64,000 bases of DNA from Gluconobacter sp. Gdi. Its GTDB lineage: Bacteria; Pseudomonadota; Alphaproteobacteria; Acetobacterales; Acetobacteraceae. The position numbers were made by a program, and so were the translations under genes. Below, one piece after another: positions 44,653 through 52,910 of the stretch (position 1 is the first letter of the stretch; each line of letters begins with the position of its first letter). Where the stretch lies: NCBI RefSeq assembly GCF_014132155.1, contig NZ_BLJQ01000002.1:124001-188000 (forward strand), read 5' to 3'. The notes under the pieces are model-generated. The model was given only the letters and a program-made list of their open reading frames with translations, searched no databases and was not told the DNA's origin.

Positions 44653-47466
44653 ATGACGAAAAAAAATCTCTTAATAATTTCATCATTATTAATTCCTCTG
44701 CATTCTTTTGCTGCGTCTCCTGCGGCTTACAAAGGAACTGATGGCAGCTACCAGCCGCTTAAAGTGGTGTCAGCCGTTGGAAACAACGAGAAACCTGTCG
44801 TTCCGGCATATAAAGGAACAGATAATCAATGGCATGCCACAACAGTGGTCATGATGACATGCGGGTTGGATGATGCAGGTCATCCTGTTCCGTGCCAGGC
44901 TCCTACGGGCGTAGAATCCAATGCCGTGGTACTGGACAGTTCAGGGTACATCACGGCACCGGTCAGTGGTTCTATCGACAAGGGTACTGTCGGAGGCACA
45001 CAGCTTTCAGGTCTTCTGAATACGCTTTCCACAACAATGGATGCCTTTCAGGCGAGCAACCAGAAAGACGTTCCTAACGGGGTGGTCGGGCGCGACGCCG
45101 TTGGGAATATTCTTTTTGCACAGCAGCAAAATAATAGCGGACAGACGGAGGCAATTCACTTCCACCCGGGTAATCCCTATATCGCAAATAATGATGTCTT
45201 TATCTGGTGTGACACTGCCACTGGCAGCGACGGCCAGGGGCATTGTCATTTCGATAATTTATCATATGGAAATACCTGGGAGTTTAATAACAGAATTTCC
45301 ACCGGGACGGGAATTTTTGGTGCAGACGTCACGGTTAATGGGCAAAGCGTTGCTGACGCACTTGCAAAGCTGGATCGAACTCTGGAAGTTGGATACGAAG
45401 GACAGTCTGTTTATCAGAGTGCGACTACTACTCCTTTTATTACCATGTCCCGCAATCACTGGGATGCAGTAAACCAAAACCCTAATACACTGATGTTGGG
45501 TGGATCTACGGCAAATTCTCTTGTGCATCTGAAAGCCTCGTGTGCAAACACCAGTGGTGGAGATGAAGGCGGGTCCTGCTATCAGTTCACGGATATGGGG
45601 GGGCCAGAAATCAATAACCGTTCCGGCGCGGGTATTACGGACGGAATTAATATTGATGCCCGGTCCAGCGATGTTTCCCCACTGGATGCTTTGGGAGGAA
45701 ATACTCTGGCTACAGAAAGTGACGGATCCTATCGTGTTGTAGGAACCTCATACAGCATCGGGACAGATGCTGCTGCCGGGGCCTCAAGCTTTACGCTGGT
45801 CGGTGCTCTAGGGTGTGGAGTTCAGGCGGCAAACAGTTTGGCAGGCTGCCAGATTTCAGGCCTCTCGCTGGCAGGAGCGTCCGGCACTGTGTCTTCTGAA
45901 ACTGCAAAAATCACGCAGGCGGCTTATAACCCTTCGACCAACCTTACAACAGTCACTCTGCCATCCGGGTACACGTTGGCCTCCGCAGTGGCAGCCAGCA
46001 CAGGTGTAACGGTCCAGTATCTGGCATCTGACGGAATTGCTCATGCCATAAGGTTCCTTGGGGCGAACGAAGTGTCTGTGTATCCAGCGCTTAATACGCT
46101 TGAAATGAATTTGTTTCAAAATCGTATGGCTATTTGGACAAATTACGCAAAAGGAATGAATAGCACGGAAGGGGGGTACAATCCTGATGCTACGAATGTG
46201 GATCTCCCGAACTACTATCTTGCCTATTTTTCTGGTTGGGATGCGGCCAACACTGATAGTGCGCACAGCACATTTTTTGTAGAGAGCGGATACTACCCAG
46301 GGACATCGTCCGCCCAACCGGGATGGTGCACTGTTGGTGCATGGGGTGCCGCTGCTACCGCAGCTCCAGGGCAAAATAGTGGAGACCAGATAGACAATCA
46401 GATTACTTATACCCACCCTGCTACCGGACAGGAAACCCACACTAGCCAGTATCATAATTATAGCCAGCCCACGCTTTTTCTGGGCATGAACAACAAGAAT
46501 TTCAACAACTACAACCTTCAGTATCGCGTCGGAAAAACCGATAGCGTTACCCGTTCCTTCGATAATGAGTGGGACTTCTGGGCGAATCAGGATCATCCTG
46601 GCGAAGTGTCCATGAAGGGGCTCACCCTTGCCTATAATGGCACCTCAGGACCCTTGGCTAATGACAGCTATATGCTGAGGCTGTCAGGGGCTAATACTCT
46701 TGGTATCGGTCTTTGGGTAGGTGGCGTTATTCCAGGAGGCGAAACGATCAAGTCAGATAGTGGGTTCTTTGACGTCCGTAATCAGGCCAACATGTCTGCA
46801 GACGTTAATGCAACACAGCCAATCTCTATGATGGGTAATGGTGTTGTAAATGGGAAATACACAGAACTTTCGTTCTATGGTTCGCAGGATGGATCATCAG
46901 GAAACGGCTCCTTGCATCTTGGTGCGCTGGAAAGCAGTAACCCCAGTCTCCAGTACAACGCTGCTCCTCTTTGCGATGGAACGGCTTATATGCTGGATTC
47001 TGGAATCAGTGCCTCACAATGTGTGCAGGCTGGCCAGATCGTATTTGATCCTAGTGGGTATACCGGCGGTGTCGCTCTTGCTGTTGGCCAGGGCAGCAAT
47101 ACCAAGCTGGGACTTGTGACGGAATCTGATGGTACTGCGCGTGCCCCGGCCGGGCTTAGAGTTGGTGCAGGGAACGCTCCCAGCTTTTCTCAGGTAGACT
47201 CTCAGACGATCAGTCTGACCAATCAGGCAGGAGATACCAATGGGTTTCTGCGCCTTGCTGGTATCGTAACAACCGGGGTCAGCACGTTTGGTGGAGATAC
47301 TGTTACGGCGACCACGGCAACAGCCAAGGCCTTCAGGGAAACGCTTTCAACACCATCATCCTCAACGGCGGATTGCACGCCTGGCGACTTCACAGATGAC
47401 GCAAACTATCATTATGTCTGTGTTGCTTCGAATAGCTGGAAGCGTGTTGAACTTCAGAGCTGGTAA
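44653..47466 (+). CDS. Large secreted protein, phage-tail-fibre-like C-terminus
   Basis: 937 residues, not assigned to a family. A signal peptide (MTKKNLLIISSLLIPLHSFA) is followed by two imperfect repeats, AAYKGTDGSYQPLKVV and AYKGTDNQWHATTVV. The long middle is Gly/Ser/Thr/Asn-rich with few charges and scattered Cys, as in beta-helical adhesins or tail fibres. The last 35 residues (STADCTPGDFTDDANYHYVC, then VASNSWKRVELQSW) resemble the caps of phage tail-fibre or surface proteins. The 5' end and the region before it are AT-rich relative to neighbours, suggesting transfer. No partner secretion gene is adjacent. It could be a surface adhesin or a domesticated fibre; no enzyme motif is seen. 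Confidence 0.6.
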   Translation: MTKKNLLIISSLLIPLHSFAASPAAYKGTDGSYQPLKVVSAVGNNEKPVVPAYKGTDNQWHATTVVMMTCGLDDAGHPVPCQAPTGVESNAVVLDSSGYITAPVSGSIDKGTVGGTQLSGLLNTLSTTMDAFQASNQKDVPNGVVGRDAVGNILFAQQQNNSGQTEAIHFHPGNPYIANNDVFIWCDTATGSDGQGHCHFDNLSYGNTWEFNNRISTGTGIFGADVTVNGQSVADALAKLDRTLEVGYEGQSVYQSATTTPFITMSRNHWDAVNQNPNTLMLGGSTANSLVHLKASCANTSGGDEGGSCYQFTDMGGPEINNRSGAGITDGINIDARSSDVSPLDALGGNTLATESDGSYRVVGTSYSIGTDAAAGASSFTLVGALGCGVQAANSLAGCQISGLSLAGASGTVSSETAKITQAAYNPSTNLTTVTLPSGYTLASAVAASTGVTVQYLASDGIAHAIRFLGANEVSVYPALNTLEMNLFQNRMAIWTNYAKGMNSTEGGYNPDATNVDLPNYYLAYFSGWDAANTDSAHSTFFVESGYYPGTSSAQPGWCTVGAWGAAATAAPGQNSGDQIDNQITYTHPATGQETHTSQYHNYSQPTLFLGMNNKNFNNYNLQYRVGKTDSVTRSFDNEWDFWANQDHPGEVSMKGLTLAYNGTSGPLANDSYMLRLSGANTLGIGLWVGGVIPGGETIKSDSGFFDVRNQANMSADVNATQPISMMGNGVVNGKYTELSFYGSQDGSSGNGSLHLGALESSNPSLQYNAAPLCDGTAYMLDSGISASQCVQAGQIVFDPSGYTGGVALAVGQGSNTKLGLVTESDGTARAPAGLRVGAGNAPSFSQVDSQTISLTNQAGDTNGFLRLAGIVTTGVSTFGGDTVTATTATAKAFRETLSTPSSSTADCTPGDFTDDANYHYVCVASNSWKRVELQSW

Positions 47467-47497
47467 CTGATTAACACTCCCTTTGCAGGGGATAAGG

Positions 47498-47530
47498 AAA
47501 ATTGGGCTGTATTGTCATGCCCAATTTTTT
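47498..47530. terminator. Intrinsic terminator downstream of the 937-residue protein gene
   Basis: 10-bp perfect stem (aaaattgggc and its complement) with an 11-base loop and T6 tail on the plus strand. Its A-T arms could also serve the opposite strand. Confidence 0.85.
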
Positions 47531-47540
47531 ATCGGCCAGT

Positions 47541-47582
47541 CATTGTGTGTGAGCAGATAGTCCCTGTCTGCCACACACAATG
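47541..47582 (-). terminator. Hairpin downstream of the first discoidin/glycosyltransferase gene
   Basis: A 16-bp stem (cattgtgtgtg plus gcaga, one bulged A) with a 10-base loop, read on the minus strand just after the gene end. The T-run that follows is weak, but the next terminator (47498-47530) lies only 11 bases further. Confidence 0.6.
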
Positions 47583-47597
47583 CTGAGCCCCCGTCGT

Positions 47598-49607
47598 TTA
47601 AACGGAAGCAATTCCAAAAGCGAGTTCCATGGAAATGGATGTTCTGAGGAATGCAGGAATTCCGATCCAGATTTCGCCCTTATGGTTCTGCGGACGCAAG
47701 AAATAGAAGTGGCGCATATTGCCTTCATCTTCCTGCATGATCAGCGGCCATGAAAAATTGGACCGCCCATCAGACCGCCTGACATTGTGCATGAGTTGTT
47801 CATGGGCGTGTTCAAAAGGCCGGCGCAACGAAAGACGGAACACCTGAGCTTTTTCTCCTGCCAAGGGAGAAAGAAACAGAATAGCCCGTGTATCTCCCCA
47901 CTCGTGCCGTCCAAAAGCTTCGCCTTCTCGGCTCACCTGAAGAGAAAGGGTCGTATTGGAAGGCTCTTCTGCAACGACGGCTTCATATTGCAGACCATCG
48001 TGCATAGGGTCTGCGGAGAGAACCCACGCAGATGAAATTCCATCCTCCTGCATAGGGGTGCCCGGAAATGCGGGAGATACCTTCGTTTTTTCGCCCTGTG
48101 GAAGCAGAGAAGAGTAAATCCACTGAACGCGGCCCCACCGTGCATCGGAGCGCCAAAGGCGTGTCAAAGGCGTATAAACTTCATTTTTACGAACGGCATC
48201 AGAAAAGCTCTGGGTCAAAACACGGTTCAGAAACCGGTCATGATAAGCTTCCGGGGTCTCTTCATTGGAGAGTGTTTCCAGAAGAGCTCGGCTCCATGCG
48301 TGAGAAAGTGCGGCCGTTGGCGTGGAATCAGGATCCCGACTGAACCACTTGACCTGACACATATGAATAGGAAGTTTTCTCACAAATTCGAGAAGTTCCG
48401 GGAAGGCGACCTCTCGAATTGGCTCCCAAAGCATGTGGCAGATATTTGTAAATCTTCCCGAACCGAAGCTTCGAAAAAAAGTAACTGGCAAGAATTCTTC
48501 TAATGCAAGTGTCTTTTGGGTTGGATTTAAAAAGTATTCATCACATCTTTTTAAGATATTAATGCGTTCGTATAATGTGCCCCATTCTTCACTAGGGGCG
48601 AAAAGACCTTCAATCTGGTTGATGGACATGAAGAGAACATCCGCTTCCTTAATCAGATATTCTCTAAAATTTTCGGCTTCCTGAAGGTTGTCCCATACCC
48701 AGGCTTCTCCACGGGGAACGTCGTCTAGGGGAACGTCTATTAAATAGTGACGCGTCATGCCGACGGGCGCCTCGTCTTTTAATTCCAGACGTCGGACAGC
48801 TGCCGTGAAATCGAACGGGCGTACAAATAACCCGTTTGACGCGCAGGTGCAGAAATAATCAATTTTCCCCAGCGTGCGTAGTGCTTCGCCATAAGATTCC
48901 ATATGGCCCAGCAAGAGGGTGCCACCCCATTTCTTGCGTTCAATGACACCATTAAAAACGTGGACACGTGGATTTGGTGTTAGAAGGTCAGTTGGTATCT
49001 GGCGTGATTTTGGAAAATTGATAAATATATGACAATTTTCAAAAGTAAAATTCAGAAAATTATCGATATAAACCGGTAGGAATCTGTCTTCTTCGTTGTA
49101 GTTGGTCGCGAATACTACAACCCCTTCAGGAGAAGATGAAAGCGTTTCAGGTACGTTGGTAGACAGGGTTGCTCGACATGGCTCCCCATAAACGCGGACA
49201 CTTTTCAGATGGAGATGGTCCCAGTTATCCAGTCGAACTCTTACGAAGCGTCCGATAACGGGCTCTGGAAACACGACCTTGTAAGCAGTGTCGTCGTTGT
49301 CACCGAAAACGCTGTGATCCGTTTTCGAAAAGACGTCTTTCCAGGTCTGGCCGTCTTGTGAGACCAGAATTGAAAACATACGGGCCCGGACCGGCCAGAA
49401 AGATGAATTGTACAACACTACATCTGAAATGACGCAGGGTTCTTCGAGATCGACCTGCCACCAGGGAAACCACTCTGCAGCCGTTTGGAAATGAGCATCA
49501 GAGCGATCTGGCCGATTTGCATTGGCAGCATCAACGGTCAGTGGCAGCAGAATATCTGGATGCTTGGAACTCTGGGTAGCTGGTTTGCCGAGCGCGAGGT
49601 CAATCAT
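47598..49607 (-). CDS. Discoidin-domain protein with glycosyltransferase-like core (copy 1)
   Basis: 669 residues, no signal peptide. The first 130 residues are an F5/8 type C (discoidin/CBM32) domain: DLALGKPATQSSKHP, FPWWQVDLEEPCVISDVVLY, an ILVSQDGQTWKDVF strand, GRFVRVRLDNWDHLHLKSVR and the closing VYG. Residues about 145-430 match no family I can name with confidence, but FATNYNEEDRFLPVYIDNFL and ASNGLFVRPFD recall GT14/core-2 or other inverting glycosyltransferase folds. The last 150 residues are beta-rich and lack Cys. A paralogue starts 14 bases upstream on the same strand, sharing PRVHVFNG, KWG.TLLLGH and QIEGLFA. Probable joint operon. The substrate is unknown. Confidence 0.65.
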   Translation of the reverse strand: MIDLALGKPATQSSKHPDILLPLTVDAANANRPDRSDAHFQTAAEWFPWWQVDLEEPCVISDVVLYNSSFWPVRARMFSILVSQDGQTWKDVFSKTDHSVFGDNDDTAYKVVFPEPVIGRFVRVRLDNWDHLHLKSVRVYGEPCRATLSTNVPETLSSSPEGVVVFATNYNEEDRFLPVYIDNFLNFTFENCHIFINFPKSRQIPTDLLTPNPRVHVFNGVIERKKWGGTLLLGHMESYGEALRTLGKIDYFCTCASNGLFVRPFDFTAAVRRLELKDEAPVGMTRHYLIDVPLDDVPRGEAWVWDNLQEAENFREYLIKEADVLFMSINQIEGLFAPSEEWGTLYERINILKRCDEYFLNPTQKTLALEEFLPVTFFRSFGSGRFTNICHMLWEPIREVAFPELLEFVRKLPIHMCQVKWFSRDPDSTPTAALSHAWSRALLETLSNEETPEAYHDRFLNRVLTQSFSDAVRKNEVYTPLTRLWRSDARWGRVQWIYSSLLPQGEKTKVSPAFPGTPMQEDGISSAWVLSADPMHDGLQYEAVVAEEPSNTTLSLQVSREGEAFGRHEWGDTRAILFLSPLAGEKAQVFRLSLRRPFEHAHEQLMHNVRRSDGRSNFSWPLIMQEDEGNMRHFYFLRPQNHKGEIWIGIPAFLRTSISMELAFGIASV

Positions 49608-49621
49608 ATCAGTGTCAGATC

Positions 49622-51583
49622 TCAGACGGATAAGCTGCGGTTGGTGCGATAGTCCGGGCCTACTGAGAGGCCGACTTCTACTGTGGCGTTGCAGTGAATA
49701 GGAAGACCAAGCCAGACCTGCCCCTCTGCTCCGCGCGCTTTGCGCACAAAATAACGTTTTTCAACATCATCAAAATGCTCAATACGATCGGCGTAATCGA
49801 CCGTGTAACCGTGTTCATCGTGAAAAACGGTTCGAGCCAGCGCATCATGTGGAAAACATTTCCCACGAGGGATGGAGAGACAAAAGACGGTGTCTCCCTG
49901 CAGGCCGGAAAGATAGAGATAGCCTTGCAGATGCACCCCTGAAACGGGCGCGCCGTCTTCTGTCAACGCGCTGCAGGATAGCCGTAAAATGGTTTCGGCC
50001 TCTGCAGTTTCCCGTACATTCAAGGCCACAGAGATACGTTGGTTTGTGGCTTCCATGAACAGATATGCTGGAGCCACCCGGGAAGGGGACCGCTCAGGGA
50101 TATCCAATTCAATATGCTGGCGGTTGCATATCAGATCCCTGACGGACCAGTTAAAGCCCTTTTTCCCTTGTGCATCGGTCGGCCACCAACGGTTTGTCAG
50201 TGGGCCGAAATGTTCTGCTTCATACGCTTTTGCAAGCAGGGTTTTGGCAAGGGTAACTTTCTGGAACTGTTCGATATCACTGTGTTGGCTTTGACCCATT
50301 TCCAGAAGGCTGCGGCCCCAAGGTGTTGTCACCGCAACAGTGGACTGGGCAATCCGGGAGCGGTCAAACCACTTCAGTGCACAGAAATGATCCGGCATAG
50401 TGGGGACCATTTCCAGAAGGTCTGAAACCGTTGTCTGGCGGGTGCCTGACCAGAGAACACGACAGATATGCGTGTATTGGCCCGTTCCAAATCGATCGAA
50501 AATGGACGTTGGAAGCACTTCCTCGATAGCCATATAGTTTTCGAAGGAAATGAAGTCTTCCAGCCCTTCAATCAGGCTTTTGCGTGCATGGAGCTGGTCC
50601 CAGTCCTGCCTGCGCGCGAAAAGACCTTCGATCTGCGTCGCAGAGACCTTTTCTACGGCCAGTTTCTCCCGGAGATAATTTCCCAAACCGGTAGAGTTGC
50701 GAAAATGATGCCACATCCATGTCCCATGGTATGTCGGCTCCAGCACATCTACATCGAGATCTCTCTCATAGGCCCGCTCGCAGGCGACAGGAACACGACA
50801 GGCCAGCGGAAGCTGCTCGATTGCGGCGGCAACGTCCATTTTTCGGACCATGAGCCCATTGGAGGCCATGGTGGCGAAATAATCAAAATTGGGAAAAGCG
50901 GTTTGTGCTTCTTCAAAGGCTTCCAGATGCCCCAGAAGAAGCGTGTGCCCCCATTTCTCACGACGGATTTTCCCGTTGAAAACATGTACACGGGGGCTGA
51001 TCGTCTTGATGTGGGGAGGAATTGCACGTTCAGAAGGAAAATTTAGCGCTACACAGACATTCTCAGGGGTGTAGGCCAGAAAATTGTCAATGTATTGTTC
51101 AAGGAACTCATCGCTTTCGTTGAAAAGCGTTGAAAGTACGACCTGTGAGTTTGCGGCAGTTTTTTTATAGCCGCGTAATGCCTCTTCAACTGTTTGTTCA
51201 TGCCCTGTGAAAGCAGAAGTCTCAAAAACAGCTTTTTTAAAACTCAGGACGCCGAACGCATCATACCGAAGGCGGATGTGGCGAGCAGAAAATACCTGCT
51301 GAAAAGAGACTGAGGTTATTGCGCGGGTGTCGGGTTCGTAGAGAGGTTGTGTCCAGACAGGAAGCCAGTTTTGTCCGTCGTCTGAAATAAGAACCGTCAT
51401 GAGAGGAGGCTGGTCTGTGCCTTCCAGAAAGCCTTCAAGTCTTATGCCTTCGACGCGAACGGGCTCTTTGAGGCTGATCTGCCACCAGGGAAACCATTCG
51501 CGCTGAGAGGAAAATTCTTCGTTTACCTGTGGAGAGGTCTGTGAGCTCGAAAGAATGCTGAATCCGGTAGTGATATTGCCCAC
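49622..51583 (-). CDS. Discoidin-domain protein with glycosyltransferase-like core (copy 2)
   Basis: 653 residues, paralogue of the next gene and first in the pair. The N-terminal discoidin domain is shorter and more diverged: EWFPWWQISLKEPVRVEGIRL, LISDDGQNWLPVW, SARHIRLRYDAFGVLSFKKA. The core is well conserved with copy 1: LSTLFNESDEFLEQYIDNFL, SPRVHVFNGKIRREKWGHTL, LLGHLEAFEEA, MASNGLMVRK, and QIEGLFARRQDWD. The C-terminal region is again beta-rich. No signal peptide or membrane segment. Because both copies keep the core and the discoidin domain, the domain pairing is likely functional. Function inferred only as glycan-related. Confidence 0.65.
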   Translation of the reverse strand: MGNITTGFSILSSSQTSPQVNEEFSSQREWFPWWQISLKEPVRVEGIRLEGFLEGTDQPPLMTVLISDDGQNWLPVWTQPLYEPDTRAITSVSFQQVFSARHIRLRYDAFGVLSFKKAVFETSAFTGHEQTVEEALRGYKKTAANSQVVLSTLFNESDEFLEQYIDNFLAYTPENVCVALNFPSERAIPPHIKTISPRVHVFNGKIRREKWGHTLLLGHLEAFEEAQTAFPNFDYFATMASNGLMVRKMDVAAAIEQLPLACRVPVACERAYERDLDVDVLEPTYHGTWMWHHFRNSTGLGNYLREKLAVEKVSATQIEGLFARRQDWDQLHARKSLIEGLEDFISFENYMAIEEVLPTSIFDRFGTGQYTHICRVLWSGTRQTTVSDLLEMVPTMPDHFCALKWFDRSRIAQSTVAVTTPWGRSLLEMGQSQHSDIEQFQKVTLAKTLLAKAYEAEHFGPLTNRWWPTDAQGKKGFNWSVRDLICNRQHIELDIPERSPSRVAPAYLFMEATNQRISVALNVRETAEAETILRLSCSALTEDGAPVSGVHLQGYLYLSGLQGDTVFCLSIPRGKCFPHDALARTVFHDEHGYTVDYADRIEHFDDVEKRYFVRKARGAEGQVWLGLPIHCNATVEVGLSVGPDYRTNRSLSV

Positions 51584-51636
51584 GAAACTTGCTCCACCTT
51601 ACCAAACGTCAGTACACGCGCCTGAAAGCATTATGC

Positions 51637-51675
51637 CTATTTTGACTATTCTTAAAGCGTCCAGCCAAAATAGGA
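51637..51675. repeat. Inverted repeat between copy 2 and the secreted protein gene
   Basis: Perfect 9-bp arms (cctattttg and caaaatagg) separated by 21 bases, between the start of the 49.6 kb gene and the stop of the 51.7 kb gene. No T-run suits a terminator. It may be an operator for the downstream pair or a chance repeat. Confidence 0.35.
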
Positions 51676-51683
51676 AGAGGAGA

Positions 51684-52796
51684 TCAGGGTGTAGAGACAG
51701 TTTTGATCTGCGTCTCCACATTCACGCTGCCATCAATCGATTTATCAACTGTATTGGGCAGAATGGCTGAAACAACACAGTCTCCGGTCTCTAAAGAGAC
51801 AGGCAATGTCTGTATGCCATTAGCCTGCTTCATTACTGAATCAATCCCGTTACCATCCAGAACAATATCGAGTATTTTCTGCGCTGTGGGCTTTAGCGCA
51901 TGAGAAGGATTGGGTTCAGTGCCATTACCGCTATGGTCATTCCACATGAACTTGTTTTCCGAATGGTGAGGAAAGGCTTGGTTACAGCTGCCCCGGCGGT
52001 AAACAGAGACAATTTCCCGAATGCTCCAGCGACCCGATTTTACAGGGGCTCCGGAAAATCCACTGGATGATGTGGCTGAGACGTTTCCGTAAACATCGAG
52101 GAGGAGCCCGGGGTGTAAGGGGCCCTTTTCTGAAACGGGAAGAACGGTATAGGCGTTGAGAACCGGGCCGCGTGCGGTGCTGGGCGTAACCACGAACTCT
52201 GCATCCAGTCCGTTGACGCTGTAAGACGGCCATTTTGGAGGCTGCGTGTCGTAAAGCAACGAGAGATTGCTGGTCATTGTATAAGGACGATTGGCAAAAT
52301 CTGTTCCGTCAAAACTCATGAACAGGCAGCCGCCGGGTGGTAGGCGCATTGGAAGACCGGCGGGTAGTTTGATGGCCACAGGGATTGTCACGGTCCCTGG
52401 ACCCGACTGTTTGACAATCAGCCCCGCCAGCCCCTGACTGGGGAAGCTGGAGAAAATTTCAGAATAGCTCCCAATCTTTTGGCCAGATAACGGGCATACG
52501 GACCGTGTTGTATACGCCAGCCCAAAGAGCGTTTCGGACCAAACCGGCTTATGTGTTGTCTTGTCCGGGCTCGTGGTTGTGGACAGTGTTCCAATCAGCC
52601 CGCGAAAGTTTGCGGGTGCGGGAAGGTTGGCGGGTAACTGGAACGAAAAAAGATTCTTGACCTGGAATGACGGGGTACTTTTCGTCAGTGTTGCCTTGAG
52701 CGGAAGAATTGATAGTTCTTCAGCATGGCTGGTGGGAAAGCAGGCAAAACTGCTGCCTGCAATCATGACTGCCGCAAAGAGTCTACCTGCCTTCAA
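51684..52796 (-). CDS. Secreted protein of unknown function
   Basis: 370 residues. A signal peptide (MKAGRLFAAVMIAGSSFACFPTSHA) precedes a beta-strand-rich mature chain, with Cys in CPLSGQ, GGCLFM, GSCNQAF and TGDCVVSA that could form disulfides in the periplasm. No catalytic or binding motif is recognised. The Gly/Pro-rich stretch and the final Thr/Val-rich strands suggest a surface or periplasmic scaffold. It is read away from the GH32 gene at 52.9 kb and toward the discoidin pair, with 100 bases between. Function unknown. Confidence 0.6.
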   Translation of the reverse strand: MKAGRLFAAVMIAGSSFACFPTSHAEELSILPLKATLTKSTPSFQVKNLFSFQLPANLPAPANFRGLIGTLSTTTSPDKTTHKPVWSETLFGLAYTTRSVCPLSGQKIGSYSEIFSSFPSQGLAGLIVKQSGPGTVTIPVAIKLPAGLPMRLPPGGCLFMSFDGTDFANRPYTMTSNLSLLYDTQPPKWPSYSVNGLDAEFVVTPSTARGPVLNAYTVLPVSEKGPLHPGLLLDVYGNVSATSSSGFSGAPVKSGRWSIREIVSVYRRGSCNQAFPHHSENKFMWNDHSGNGTEPNPSHALKPTAQKILDIVLDGNGIDSVMKQANGIQTLPVSLETGDCVVSAILPNTVDKSIDGSVNVETQIKTVSTP

Positions 52797-52910
52797 TACC
52801 GTTTTCCCACCTTTGATAGAGTAGCTGGACGTTCTCTGGTGTCAGTTCAGCGTCTCATGTCATAGTCTCTCTCGCAATAGACAATTGCGGTCACGACAGG
52901 GAGACGTTCT

